NCBI RefSeq assembly: GCF_022288825.1
Contig: NZ_JAKOOW010000078.1
Location: forward strand, 1-64,000
DNA: 64,000 bases
Source of the DNA: Kingella pumchi
GTDB taxonomy: Bacteria > Pseudomonadota > Gammaproteobacteria > Burkholderiales > Neisseriaceae
Direction: 5' to 3'
The notes under the pieces are model-generated. The model was not told the origin of the DNA. It saw nothing but the letters and a program-made list of their open reading frames with translations, and ran no database searches. Positions 20,654 through 29,731 of the stretch are shown here, piece after piece. The number at the start of each line of letters is the position of its first letter. Position 1 is the first letter of the stretch. A program made the translations under genes and the position numbers.

Positions 20654-20690
20654 TGCGGCGCCGATTCACGCAAACATCCTAGGTTTACGC

Positions 20691-22031
20691 ATGAACAACA
20701 CCACTTTTCTGATCATCATCGTGCTGCTGCTGACCGTTTTGGTGGCGGTGGTGGCCTACAACATCCACCAGGAAAACCAATACCGCAAAAAAATCCGCAG
20801 CCAGTTCGGCCATGCCGACCGCGACGCGCTGATGCAGAGCCAAACCACGTCGGTGCGCGACGGCCAGACTTTCGGCGAAAGCGGCGGCAGCGGTTTGGGC
20901 GCATCGCTCAACCGCACGCCCGCCGCGCCCAAGCAGCCTGAAAAGCCTGACGAGCCTATTGAAACTCCCGCATCACCCGCGCCGTCCGCCGCCCCCCAAG
21001 CCGACGGCGACCGCACCGAAACCGCTGCCCAAAAGCAGCCTGAAAAACCCGCGCCCGCTGCCGAAACCCCTGCCGCCGAAGCGCCCGCCGCCCGATCGCA
21101 AAGCGAATTTCCGTTTGAACTGGTGTCGCCCGAGCAGCCGCCCAAGCCGGCCAAAGTCGAGCGCAAAAGCGCCGCCAAAAGCGCCGCGCCCAAACATCAG
21201 GCGCTGGATTTGGAAGACTTGCGCCGCGCCAAGCTCAAATGGTTCGACAAACGTTTCGACTATATGGCCTATGTGTCGCTGAACGAGCCCAGAGAGCTGC
21301 ATTCGGTGCCGCGTCTGTCCGGCCGCCACCGCTTTCAGGTAATCGGCTGCACCATGGACGGCCGTTTTCAGGCTGCCGAGCCGATTCCCGGCATTCTCTA
21401 CCAAGCGTTTGTTATCGGCCTGCAGGCGGTGAGCCGCATCGGTTTGGCCGAGCGGCGCGATTTGGACGACTTCCGCAGCCAGGTCGAGCGCTTTGCGGCA
21501 AAAAACGGCGGCAGCGCGCTGTTTGAAAACGCCACCGCCTTTCTCGAAACCGCCGGCCCGCTCGACGAATTGTGCGCCCGCGTCGATCAGGCCATCGCCA
21601 TCCATCTGGTAAACCAGGCCGGCGTGTCGGGCAACGAATTGCGCGCCGCGCTTACCCGCCGCGGCTTCGAGCTGATGCCCGACGGTTCGTTTGTGCTGGC
21701 GGCCGATACCGGCGGCGCCAAATACACCGCGGTTACGCTGGACGGCAACCCGTTTACCGACGGCCTGCTCTCCAGCCAGCCCTACAAAGGCTTCAGCCTG
21801 CTGTTCGACATCACCCGTGTGCCGGCATCCGACGACAATTTCGACCAGTTTATGAATCTGGTGGTGGCGGTGTCCAAAGAATTACGGCTCGATCTGGTGG
21901 ACGAAAAAATCCAGCCGATTTCCAGCCAGTGGCTGAAAAACGTGCGCCGCTACATCAAGGCGCGGCAGGAAGAAATGCTGGCGGTGGAAATCGTCCCCGG
22001 CGGTGCGCTGGCCAAGCGGCTGTTTTCCTAA
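20691..22031 (+). CDS. ZipA-like cell division membrane protein
   Basis: A 446-residue protein. One N-terminal membrane helix (residues 4-23, short periplasmic start) is followed by a Pro/Ala/Lys-rich linker (about 50-185) and a globular domain (about 200-446). That layout and the C-terminal blocks (FELMPDGSFV, FSLLFDITRVP) match ZipA, which tethers FtsZ to the membrane. Two uptake cores in the linker are translated as KQPEK, apparently tolerated because the linker is disordered. The function is inferred from architecture and weak similarity. Confidence 0.72.
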   Translation: MNNTTFLIIIVLLLTVLVAVVAYNIHQENQYRKKIRSQFGHADRDALMQSQTTSVRDGQTFGESGGSGLGASLNRTPAAPKQPEKPDEPIETPASPAPSAAPQADGDRTETAAQKQPEKPAPAAETPAAEAPAARSQSEFPFELVSPEQPPKPAKVERKSAAKSAAPKHQALDLEDLRRAKLKWFDKRFDYMAYVSLNEPRELHSVPRLSGRHRFQVIGCTMDGRFQAAEPIPGILYQAFVIGLQAVSRIGLAERRDLDDFRSQVERFAAKNGGSALFENATAFLETAGPLDELCARVDQAIAIHLVNQAGVSGNELRAALTRRGFELMPDGSFVLAADTGGAKYTAVTLDGNPFTDGLLSSQPYKGFSLLFDITRVPASDDNFDQFMNLVVAVSKELRLDLVDEKIQPISSQWLKNVRRYIKARQEEMLAVEIVPGGALAKRLFS

Positions 22032-22056
22032 AGCGGTTTCAAACCGCTGCGCCCTT

Positions 22057-22100
22057 GTTTTCAGGCTGCCTTTGCTATGCTGCAAAGGCAGCCTGAAAAC
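22057..22100. terminator. long uptake hairpin before dnaK
   Basis: GTTTTCAGGCTGCCTTTGC (22057-22075) and its exact complement (22082-22100) form a 19-bp stem with a 6-base loop. It probably ends the ZipA-like transcript and insulates dnaK. Confidence 0.75.
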
Positions 22101-22171
22101 TTTTTTGCGCCGAAAAATGCCGTTTTTCGCCCTAGCCTTGCCGTCTCTTGCAAAAAATCCCCGCCCCGCCC

Positions 22172-22199
22172 CTTGAAAAGCCGCCAAGTTCCCCTATTT
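22172..22199 (+). promoter_or_regulatory. sigma-32 heat-shock promoter of dnaK
   Basis: CTTGAAA (22172-22178) and CCCCTATTT (22191-22199) are separated by 12 bases. These match the RpoH consensus CTTGAAA / CCCCATNT closely. The element lies 68 bases upstream of the dnaK ATG. The region has no other good promoter match. Confidence 0.85.
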
Positions 22200-22266
22200 T
22201 GCCTGCCGTCGGGATGCAGCCGCATCCGCCTGAATTTATTTTATCCATCTGTTAGGAGACGCAAAC

Positions 22267-24198
22267 ATGGCAAAAGTCATCGGTATCGACCTGGGTACCA
22301 CCAATTCCTGCCTGGCCATTTCCGAAAACGGCCAAACCAAAGTAATCGAAAACGCCGAAGGCGCGCGCACCACGCCTTCCATCATCGCCTATCTTGACGG
22401 CGGCGAAATCCTGGTGGGCGCACCTGCCAAACGCCAGGCCGTTACCAACGCGAAAAACACCATTTACGCGGTCAAACGCCTAATCGGCCACAAATTCGAA
22501 GACAAAGAAGTGCAGCGCGACATCGAAACCATGCCCTTCGACATCGTGAAAGCCAACAACGGCGACGCATGGGTAAGGGCGCAAGGCAAAGAACTTTCCC
22601 CGCCGCAGGTTTCCGCCGAAGTGCTGCGTAAAATGAAGCAGGCTGCCGAAGCCTATTTGGGCGAGCCGGTTACCGAAGCGGTGATTACCGTTCCGGCCTA
22701 CTTCAACGACAGCCAGCGCCAGGCCACCAAAGACGCCGGCCGCATCGCCGGTTTGGAAGTCAAACGCATCATCAACGAGCCGACCGCCGCAGCTTTGGCC
22801 TTCGGCATGGACAAAAACGCCAAAGGCGACCGCAAAATCGCGGTTTACGACTTGGGCGGCGGTACTTTCGATATTTCCATTATCGAAATCGCCGATGTGG
22901 ACGGTGAAAAACAGTTTGAAGTATTGGCCACCAACGGTGACACCTTTCTGGGCGGCGAAGACTTCGACCAACGCCTGATCGACCACATCATCGCCGAGTT
23001 TAAAAAAGAACAGGGCATCGATCTGAAAAACGACGTGATGGCGCTGCAACGCCTGAAAGAAGCCGCCGAAAAAGCCAAAATCGAGCTTTCCAGCGGCCAG
23101 CAGACCGAAATCAACCTGCCCTACATCACCATGGATGCCGCAGGCCCCAAACACTTGGCGATGAAAATCACCCGCGCCAAATTTGAAAGCCTGGTGGAAG
23201 ACCTGATCCAACGTTCCATCGAGCCCTGCCGCACCGCGCTCAAAGATGCCGGCCTGTCCGCCAGCGACATCGACGACGTGATTTTGGTCGGCGGCCAAAC
23301 TCGCATGCCCAAAGTGCAGGAAGCCGTTAAAGACTTCTTCGGCAAAGAGCCGCGCAAAGACGTCAACCCCGACGAAGCCGTGGCCGTGGGCGCCGCGATT
23401 CAGGGCGAAGTATTGGGCGGTGGCCGCAGCGACGTACTGCTGCTCGACGTAACCCCGTTGTCGCTCGGTATCGAAACCATGGGCGGCGTGATGACCAAGC
23501 TGATTCAGAAAAACACCACCATCCCGACCAAAGCGTCGCAGGTGTTCTCCACAGCCGAAGACAACCAGAGCGCGGTAACCATCCATGTATTGCAGGGCGA
23601 ACGCGAACGCGCTTCGGCCAACAAATCACTGGGTCAGTTTAACCTCGGCGACATCGCCCCCGCCCCGCGCGGTATGCCGCAGATTGAAGTAACCTTCGAT
23701 ATCGACGCCAACGGCATCCTGCACGTGTCTGCCAAAGACAAAGGCACAGGCAAAGCCGCCAACATCACCATCCAAGGCTCTTCCGGCTTGAGCGAGGAAG
23801 AAATCGAACGCATGGTGAAAGACGCCGAAGCCAACGCCGAAGAAGACAAAAAACTGCACGAGCTGGTGCAAAGCCGCAACCAGGCCGAAGCCCTGATCCA
23901 TTCGGTGAAAAAATCGCTGGCCGACTACGGCGACAAACTCGACGCTGCCGAGAAAGAAAAAATCGAAGCCGCGTTGAAAGAAGCCGAAGAAGCCGTGAAA
24001 GGCGACGACAAAGCCGCCATCGACGCCAAAGCCGAAGCCCTCGGCGCCGCCAGCCAGAAGCTCGGCGAAATGGTGTACGCACAGGCGCAGGCCGAAGCCC
24101 AAGCCGGCGAAGGCGCGGCGCAGTCGGAATCTTCCGCCAAGAAAGACGACGACGTAGTCGATGCCGATTTTGAAGAAGTGAAAGACGACCAGAAATAA
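22267..24198 (+). CDS. dnaK: chaperone DnaK (Hsp70)
   Basis: A 643-residue Hsp70. The N-terminal ATPase begins GIDLGTTNSC, with DLGGGTFD and the substrate domain from about 385. The C-terminal lid ends in an acidic tail (DDDVVDADFEEVKDD). It folds and protects proteins with DnaJ and GrpE, neither of which is in this window. TAGGAG lies upstream of the start. Expected to be heat induced through the sigma-32 promoter at 22172-22199. Confidence 0.99.
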   Translation: MAKVIGIDLGTTNSCLAISENGQTKVIENAEGARTTPSIIAYLDGGEILVGAPAKRQAVTNAKNTIYAVKRLIGHKFEDKEVQRDIETMPFDIVKANNGDAWVRAQGKELSPPQVSAEVLRKMKQAAEAYLGEPVTEAVITVPAYFNDSQRQATKDAGRIAGLEVKRIINEPTAAALAFGMDKNAKGDRKIAVYDLGGGTFDISIIEIADVDGEKQFEVLATNGDTFLGGEDFDQRLIDHIIAEFKKEQGIDLKNDVMALQRLKEAAEKAKIELSSGQQTEINLPYITMDAAGPKHLAMKITRAKFESLVEDLIQRSIEPCRTALKDAGLSASDIDDVILVGGQTRMPKVQEAVKDFFGKEPRKDVNPDEAVAVGAAIQGEVLGGGRSDVLLLDVTPLSLGIETMGGVMTKLIQKNTTIPTKASQVFSTAEDNQSAVTIHVLQGERERASANKSLGQFNLGDIAPAPRGMPQIEVTFDIDANGILHVSAKDKGTGKAANITIQGSSGLSEEEIERMVKDAEANAEEDKKLHELVQSRNQAEALIHSVKKSLADYGDKLDAAEKEKIEAALKEAEEAVKGDDKAAIDAKAEALGAASQKLGEMVYAQAQAEAQAGEGAAQSESSAKKDDDVVDADFEEVKDDQK

Positions 24199-24218
24199 GC
24201 AGTCGTTTTATGAAAACC

Positions 24219-24254
24219 AACGCCGCAATCCGCGCAGGATTGCGGCGTTTTTTT
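24219..24254 (+). terminator. rho-independent terminator of dnaK
   Basis: A 13-bp stem (AACGCCGCAATCC, 24219-24231, with 24237-24249), a 5-base loop and a T run. It is not made of uptake sequences. Confidence 0.92.
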
Positions 24255-24504
24255 ATCCGGCAGGCAAACACAAAGGCAGCCTGAAAGCCGCAGTTTTCAA
24301 CGAAGTCAAAACAGAAAAGCCGCCCGAAAGCAGGAAAAAGCAGCCTGAAACCTTTACCAAGTCTGCCCCTTTCACACGACGCCATTAGCTTACGCCAGTC
24401 CGCTACAGACAGGCAGCCTGAAAAAACCGCGCGGTCTTTCAGGCTGCCTGAAAAAACGGCCGCCGCAGAAAAGTGTTGCGGCGGCCGTTTGGCTAAAAGC
24501 GGGT
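24255..24504. other. spacer with uptake copies
   Basis: Four or five uptake copies (near 24272, 24340, 24412 and 24440-24452) and no gene. The pair at about 24413-24452 and the GCCGCC inverted arms around 24460-24487 may terminate the lipoprotein gene from the right. Confidence 0.6.
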
Positions 24505-24753
24505 TTAACGCGGGGCGTGCTGGCGGAAGTATTCCCACTCTTCAACAACCGTGCCGTCGGGCAGGTGGCACAGGGCGTATTCGCCGCCTTCGGCGTCTTT
24601 TTTGGTTTCGAGCTTGCCGCCTTGTTTGATGCAGAACTCGGAAGCGGGGTTGGACATGCCGACCATCGGCGAATCCGGGTGTTTTTCAGGCTGCCCGTTG
24701 CCGGCGCAGGCGGCCAGCAGCAGGGCGGCGGACAGGGGGATCAGTTTGCTCAT
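24505..24753 (-). CDS. DUF333-type small lipoprotein A
   Basis: An 82-residue lipoprotein: LLLAAC lipobox with C16, short linker containing QPEK from an uptake sequence, then a DUF333-like domain (NPASEFCIKQGG... LCHLPDGTVVEEWEYF) with two cysteines. DUF333 proteins are small envelope proteins of unknown function, sometimes linked to haemolysin loci. A second copy lies immediately upstream. The last 47 bases of shared coding sequence are identical in the two genes. Confidence 0.85.
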   Translation of the reverse strand: MSKLIPLSAALLLAACAGNGQPEKHPDSPMVGMSNPASEFCIKQGGKLETKKDAEGGEYALCHLPDGTVVEEWEYFRQHAPR

Positions 24754-24813
24754 GGCGTTTTCCTTTCGGATGGTGGGTGCGGCCGGCGGCCGCAGGTTGG
24801 GAAAGCGGGGGCC

Positions 24814-25146
24814 TTAGCGGCGGTAGTCGGGGCGGCTCGGGCGCTGGCGGAAGTATTCCCACTCTTCAACAACCGTGCCGTCGGGCAGGCGGCAGGTGCT
24901 GCGGCCGCCTGGTTGTTCGATGCGGCCGCCGTTTTGGGCGCAGAAGCGCTCGACCATATCGCGGCCGAAAGCGCTTTGCGCCGGCACATGGCGGCTGTTG
25001 TCTTTGGCCGGCTGGACAACAGTAACCGGCCGGTGGCGGTGGATGTGCTGCGGTTCGGGATCGTGATGGCGGGGGGCGTGCGGCGGCGGTTCGACCGCGC
25101 AGGCGACCAGCAGCACGGCGGCGCATAACAAGACAGGGCGTTTCAT
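24814..25146 (-). CDS. DUF333-type small lipoprotein B
   Basis: A 110-residue lipoprotein: LLVAC lipobox with C16, a His/Pro-rich linker (HHDPEPQHIHRHRP) that could bind metal, and a DUF333-like C-terminal domain (FCAQNGGRIEQ ... CRLPDGTVVEEWEYF). It is a paralogue of the next gene downstream, on the same strand. Start 25146 is preceded by GGAAA. Function unknown. Confidence 0.82.
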   Translation of the reverse strand: MKRPVLLCAAVLLVACAVEPPPHAPRHHDPEPQHIHRHRPVTVVQPAKDNSRHVPAQSAFGRDMVERFCAQNGGRIEQPGGRSTCRLPDGTVVEEWEYFRQRPSRPDYRR

Positions 25147-25213
25147 GGTTTTTCCTTTCGTTCCGATGATGCGGTTGAGGCAGCCTGAAAGCCTTTCAGG
25201 CTGCTTGGTGGCT

Positions 25214-26305
25214 CTACAGGCCACCGGCGCCGACGCCCAGCGCGATGTCGCGCACGGCCATCACATACAGGCGGCTGTTGTTGTAGTGCCAGACGGTGTA
25301 GAAATTGTTGAGACCGATAAAGTAGCGGTATTCGCCGGGCGCGGTTTCCAGGCGGAACAGCACCGCTTTTTCATCGTCGGCCACCGTTTCCTGCGGCATC
25401 ACGCCCATGCGCTTGAGATCGGCTACGGTGTGGTCCATCTCGGTTTTGCGCTCCATCAGCGCCGAAAGTTCGGGCGTTGGCGTCAGCGTAACCGGCACCG
25501 CCATGCGGCCGCCGCTCTGCCAGCCGTTTTGCTTCATATAGTTGGCAACCGATGCCGCGGCGTCGGCCACGTTGTTCCAGATGTCGCGGCGGCCGTCGCC
25601 GTCGCCGTCCGCCGCCCATTTGCGGTAGCTGGAAGGCATAAACTGCGGCATGCCCATCGCGCCGGCGAAACTGCCGCTAAAGCTCTGCGGATCGCGCCCT
25701 TCTTCGGCGGCCAGCTGCAGAAATTCCGCCAGCTCGCCGCGGAAATAGGCGGCGCGGCGCGGATAGCCGAAAGCAAGCGTGGGCAGCGAATCGGCCAGGC
25801 GGATGTTGCCCATATTGCTGCCGTAATTGGTTTCGATGCCGAGAATGGCCACAATCAGCCCGGCCGGCACGCCGTATTGCGCGGAGGCGTGGTCGATGGC
25901 GGCGCGGTTGGCCTGATAGAAGCGGCGGCCGGCGGTGATGCGCGCGGCCGGCGCGTTATTGTTGCGGAACACATACCACGGCCGCGAAGTGCCGGGCTTG
26001 TCCATCAGCCGGATAATGTCGCCGCGGTAGCCCGCGGTATCGAAAAAGGCTTTCAGGCTGCCTTCGTCCAGCCCGCGCCCCTGATTGCGCCGCTCGGCAA
26101 CAAACGCCTGCACATCAGGATGGGCGGAGTAGCCGGTTTGCGCCACATCGGGCGCGGGCAGGTTTACCTTGGGAATCAGCAAAGGCGCCAGCGGGTCGGT
26201 ATCGGCGGCATTGGGGGTGGACGTGATCGGCTGCTCGCTGCTGCCGCAGGCGGCCAAGAGCAGCGCCAGTGTGGTGGGAACGGCAGGGCGGAGTATGGGT
26301 TTCAT
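25214..26305 (-). CDS. mltB: lytic murein transglycosylase B family lipoprotein
   Basis: A 363-residue protein with lipobox LLAAC (C20) and an MltB-type domain from about residue 60. The catalytic glutamate is probably E158 in GIETNYGSNMG, followed by GAMGMPQFMPSSY. It cleaves glycan strands of peptidoglycan in the periplasm from the outer membrane. The start at 26305 excludes an upstream extension formed by uptake repeats. A TATAAT on the minus strand (26339-26344) is a likely -10. Divergent from gshA. Confidence 0.94.
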   Translation of the reverse strand: MKPILRPAVPTTLALLLAACGSSEQPITSTPNAADTDPLAPLLIPKVNLPAPDVAQTGYSAHPDVQAFVAERRNQGRGLDEGSLKAFFDTAGYRGDIIRLMDKPGTSRPWYVFRNNNAPAARITAGRRFYQANRAAIDHASAQYGVPAGLIVAILGIETNYGSNMGNIRLADSLPTLAFGYPRRAAYFRGELAEFLQLAAEEGRDPQSFSGSFAGAMGMPQFMPSSYRKWAADGDGDGRRDIWNNVADAAASVANYMKQNGWQSGGRMAVPVTLTPTPELSALMERKTEMDHTVADLKRMGVMPQETVADDEKAVLFRLETAPGEYRYFIGLNNFYTVWHYNNSRLYVMAVRDIALGVGAGGL

Positions 26306-26423
26306 GGCGGTTGATTGTTTGGATTGCACAGGCGGCCGATTATATACGCAAAAAAGAGGCAGCCTGAAAGCATAAAATGTCGCATTGCCGCCCTTTTCAG
26401 GCTGCCTGCCGCTATGGCGGCGC

Positions 26424-26451
26424 TTGGGGCGCGCGGTGTGCCGTGTATAAT
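26424..26451 (+). promoter_or_regulatory. promoter of gshA
   Basis: TTGGGG (26424-26429) and TATAAT (26446-26451) with 16-base spacing, 69 bases before the gshA ATG. Confidence 0.65.
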
Positions 26452-26519
26452 GCCGCACGCCGCTGCGGCGCCTGTATGCCGCCGCTTGTGATTGTTTTTC
26501 CGCCGCAAGAGGAACCCGT

Positions 26520-27893
26520 ATGAAACTGCCTGCGATTGCCCCCGAATATGCCGCCCATCTCAAAGATTTCGAACAAATCCTGCTGCAAAACCAAACGCGC
26601 ATCGAAGCGTGGTTCCGCCAGAAATGGAAGCAGCACCGGCCGCCGTTTTACGGCTCGGTGGACATCCGCAACGCCGGCTACAAAATGGCTTCTATCGATA
26701 TGAACCTGTTTCCCGGCGGCTTTAATAATCTCAATCCCAACTTTATCCCGCTGGCGAGCATCGCCGCACAGGATGCCGTCGATCGCGCCTGCGACAACGC
26801 CCGTTCGGTGCTGCTGGTGCCGGAAAACCACACCCGCAACACCTTCTATCTGCAAAACGTTTACGCGCTGGCCGGCATTTTGCGCAATGCCGGCTTTGAA
26901 GTGCGCATCGGCAGCCTGAATCCCGAAATCACCGAAGCGGTGGAGCTGGAAACCGCACTGGGTAACCGGCTGACCATCGAGCCGCTGTTGCGCACCCGCG
27001 GCCGCGTGCATCTGGCCGACGGTTTTTCGCCCTGCTTCGTATTGTTGAACAACGATCTTTCCGCCGGGGTGCCGGAAATCCTGCAGGACATCAGCCAAAC
27101 CGTGCTGCCGCCCCTGCACGGCGGCTGGACGACGCGGCGCAAAACCGAGCATTTTGCCGCCTACAACAGCATCGCCGCCGAGTTTGCCGAACTGCTGGGC
27201 ATCGATGAGTGGCAGATCAATCCCTATTTCGAAAAAATCGGCGGACTGAACTTCCAAGAGCGCGAAGGCGAAGACGCGCTGGCCGCAGCCGTGGAGCGCG
27301 TGCTGGTGAAAATCCAGGCGAAATACGACGAAAAAGGCATCACCGACCAGCCCTTTGTGATCGTTAAAGCCGACGCCGGCACCTACGGCATGGGCGTGAT
27401 GAGCGTGAAATCGGCCGACGAAGTGCGCGGCCTGAACCGCAAAAACCGCAACAAAATGGCCAAAGTCAAAGAAGGGCTGGAGGTGAGCGAAGTCATCGTC
27501 CAAGAAGGCATCTACACCTACGAAACCCTGAACGGCGCGGTGTGCGAGCCGGTGGTGTATATGATGGACCGCTTCGTTATCGGCGGCTTTTTCCGTGTCC
27601 ACGAAGGGCGCGGCGCCGACGAAAACCTGAACGCCGGCGGCATGGTGTTCGTGCCGCTCAACCACAGCATTCCCACCACCGGCTGTGCCGACGAGAACGA
27701 AGCACAGGATGGCGACGAGAGCGGCGACTGCAAGCGCGTGTTCGCCCAATGGGACGAGCTGGGCATCCCGCGCCCCAATCCGCAAGACCCCGACAGCACC
27801 GGCAACCGCCTGTATGTTTACGGCGTGATGGCGCGGCTCTCGCTGCTGGCCGCCGCGCTGGAATTGGAGCGCACCGCCGCCCAAGCAGCCTGA
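26520..27893 (+). CDS. gshA: glutamate-cysteine ligase (proteobacterial GshA type)
   Basis: A 457-residue protein of the GshA family found in beta- and some other proteobacteria rather than the E. coli type. FGSVDIRNAGYKMASID-like start, VPENHTRNTFYL, and VKADAGTYGMGVM (ATP-grasp glycine loop) are characteristic. It makes gamma-glutamylcysteine, the first step of glutathione synthesis. AGAGGAACC precedes the start. The protein ends AQAA-stop through an uptake sequence. gshB is not in the window. Confidence 0.94.
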   Translation: MKLPAIAPEYAAHLKDFEQILLQNQTRIEAWFRQKWKQHRPPFYGSVDIRNAGYKMASIDMNLFPGGFNNLNPNFIPLASIAAQDAVDRACDNARSVLLVPENHTRNTFYLQNVYALAGILRNAGFEVRIGSLNPEITEAVELETALGNRLTIEPLLRTRGRVHLADGFSPCFVLLNNDLSAGVPEILQDISQTVLPPLHGGWTTRRKTEHFAAYNSIAAEFAELLGIDEWQINPYFEKIGGLNFQEREGEDALAAAVERVLVKIQAKYDEKGITDQPFVIVKADAGTYGMGVMSVKSADEVRGLNRKNRNKMAKVKEGLEVSEVIVQEGIYTYETLNGAVCEPVVYMMDRFVIGGFFRVHEGRGADENLNAGGMVFVPLNHSIPTTGCADENEAQDGDESGDCKRVFAQWDELGIPRPNPQDPDSTGNRLYVYGVMARLSLLAAALELERTAAQAA

Positions 27894-27935
27894 AAACCGT
27901 TTTCCCGACCATCCGCCTTTTTCAGGCTGCTTGGG
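27880..27935 (+). terminator. uptake hairpin overlapping the gshA stop
   Basis: CCCAAGCAGCCTGAAAA (27880-27896) pairs fully with TTTTCAGGCTGCTTGGG (27919-27935). The gshA stop codon is in the left arm, so coding end and terminator are one element. Confidence 0.7.
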
Positions 27936-28000
27936 CGATAAGCGCACAGCCCAATCAGGCAGCCTGAAAACCCAAAACCATCCCCCTACGAAAGAGCGCC

Positions 28001-29656
28001 ATGCTGAACGCCGCCGATTTTCCCGCCACCCTGCCCGTTTGCGCCGATGCCGTCGCCCACACCCCGCAGCACGATCTGCCCTATCTGCAAATCCTGCCGC
28101 CCTTTGAGCTGCTCGCCAGTCCGCTTTACGCGCAAATCGACGCGCTGGCCAGGCTCTACACCGCCGGCCGCAGCGTGTGTGCCGCCGTAGTCGGCAACGG
28201 CGCCGCCTTTGAAGCGGGCGAAGACGCCGAAATCGTCGATGTGGTGTACGACCCCGCCGGCCGCACCGCGCCGCAGGATTTGCTCGCTGCCGCCGAAGTG
28301 CTGGGCAGCCAGACGCCGCAGCCACTTTCAGGCAGCCTGATCCGCCCGCTGCCCGCCCGGCCGCAACTACGGCTGGCGCGGATGCTGCTGTGGCGGCCGC
28401 ACCTGCCCGACGGCGTGCTGCGCGCCCGCTGCGTGCCGGTACTCGCCGCCGAGGGCGTGGCCGCCGTTACCCTGCTGCCCGCCCGCTACTGGGCGCATAT
28501 GCCCTACTACCGGCAGTGGGTGGCCGCCGGACAGGGCTTGGATGCCGCCGCCGCTTTTGCCGCACTGCTGGCGCAGGAACCGGTTTTTTGGAAAGGCTTT
28601 GCCGACGCCGTGCGCCCGACTGCCGCCGAACTGCCGACGCTGGGCAGCGTGCCCGGCACCGCCTTTCAGGCTGCTGACGACGCCCGCGGCAAACAATTCG
28701 TGCGCAACTGCCGCTGGCAGGCCGGCCGCAGCTACGGCCGCAGCAGCGAGCAGGGCGCCGGCGACGACGCGGTAATGGCGGCGGCGAAAAAACTGGTGTC
28801 CGGCCAGAATGCCGGCAATGACGGCGCCGTGCGTTACGCCAAACTGCGGCTGGCCGACTTTGGCGGCGCCTTTGCCGAGCTGGCCGACGACGCACTCAAC
28901 CGCCTGCTCGGCAGCCGCACGCCCGACAAAATCCATCAGGCGGTGCAAAGCGGCCGCCTGAACGCCCAGCAGACGCCGGCGCTGGTTGCCGCGCTGCTGC
29001 GGCTGTACAACAGCGGCCAGGCCAACGCCGCCGTTTATCTCGCCTATCTCTACGGCAAAGGGCTGTATGTGCCGCAGAGCCTGCGCGAAGCCGCCGCCTG
29101 GGCGCGCCGCGCCGCTGCCGCCGGCGACTGGCGCGGCCTGCGCCTGCACGCCGAAATGGTGCTCGCCGCCCCCGAAGCCGCGCCTGAATTGCTGTCCGCC
29201 GATGCCGAAGAGCAGGCCGCCGCCGTGGCATGGCCGCAAGGCAAGGCACCCGACGAGCGCAAAATCGCCACCGCTGTCAGCCAGTTTCTCGTCCAAGACC
29301 CCGCCGTCAAACAGATGGCGCGCGCCAAACTGCTGCAGGCCGCCCAAGCCGGCCACCCGCACGCCGAAGCGCGCATCGCCGAGCTGGTGGCGCAAGGCAC
29401 GCTCACCGCCGCCCCGCCCGCACCGCAATACAGCGACATCGCTATCTGGCTCAACAACCGCCTGCAGCCGCGCAGCAGCCGTCCGGCCGTGCCCAGCGAA
29501 GAAGACGACATCGTCGTTTTCCCCGAAAACATGCCCGAGCTGATGCAGGACGACGAAGACCCCTACCGCCAAAAATTCATCCGTCTGGGCATCGCCGCCG
29601 CCTTCGGCCTGTTTTTGGCGGTGGTAATGGTGGTGGTGATGCGGCTGATCGCCTGA
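28001..29656 (+). CDS. Sel1-like repeat protein with C-terminal membrane anchor
   Basis: A 551-residue protein without a signal peptide. Residues 1-235 are an unrecognised domain. Residues about 335-425 contain Sel1/TPR-like helical repeats (AAVYLAYLYGKGLYVPQSLREAAAWARRAAAAGD). A single hydrophobic helix lies at 530-549 with only two residues after it, so the protein is probably tail-anchored with its bulk in the cytoplasm. AAAGAGC precedes the start. It sits between gshA and another membrane protein. Sel1 proteins mediate protein contacts; the actual role is unknown. Confidence 0.75.
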   Translation: MLNAADFPATLPVCADAVAHTPQHDLPYLQILPPFELLASPLYAQIDALARLYTAGRSVCAAVVGNGAAFEAGEDAEIVDVVYDPAGRTAPQDLLAAAEVLGSQTPQPLSGSLIRPLPARPQLRLARMLLWRPHLPDGVLRARCVPVLAAEGVAAVTLLPARYWAHMPYYRQWVAAGQGLDAAAAFAALLAQEPVFWKGFADAVRPTAAELPTLGSVPGTAFQAADDARGKQFVRNCRWQAGRSYGRSSEQGAGDDAVMAAAKKLVSGQNAGNDGAVRYAKLRLADFGGAFAELADDALNRLLGSRTPDKIHQAVQSGRLNAQQTPALVAALLRLYNSGQANAAVYLAYLYGKGLYVPQSLREAAAWARRAAAAGDWRGLRLHAEMVLAAPEAAPELLSADAEEQAAAVAWPQGKAPDERKIATAVSQFLVQDPAVKQMARAKLLQAAQAGHPHAEARIAELVAQGTLTAAPPAPQYSDIAIWLNNRLQPRSSRPAVPSEEDDIVVFPENMPELMQDDEDPYRQKFIRLGIAAAFGLFLAVVMVVVMRLIA

Positions 29657-29731
29657 GCCGCGCAAAAAAAAGCAGCCTGCGTAGCAAAGCGGAGTTGCGA
29701 AGCTAAAACCGTTTGAATAGGAAAACCGGCA

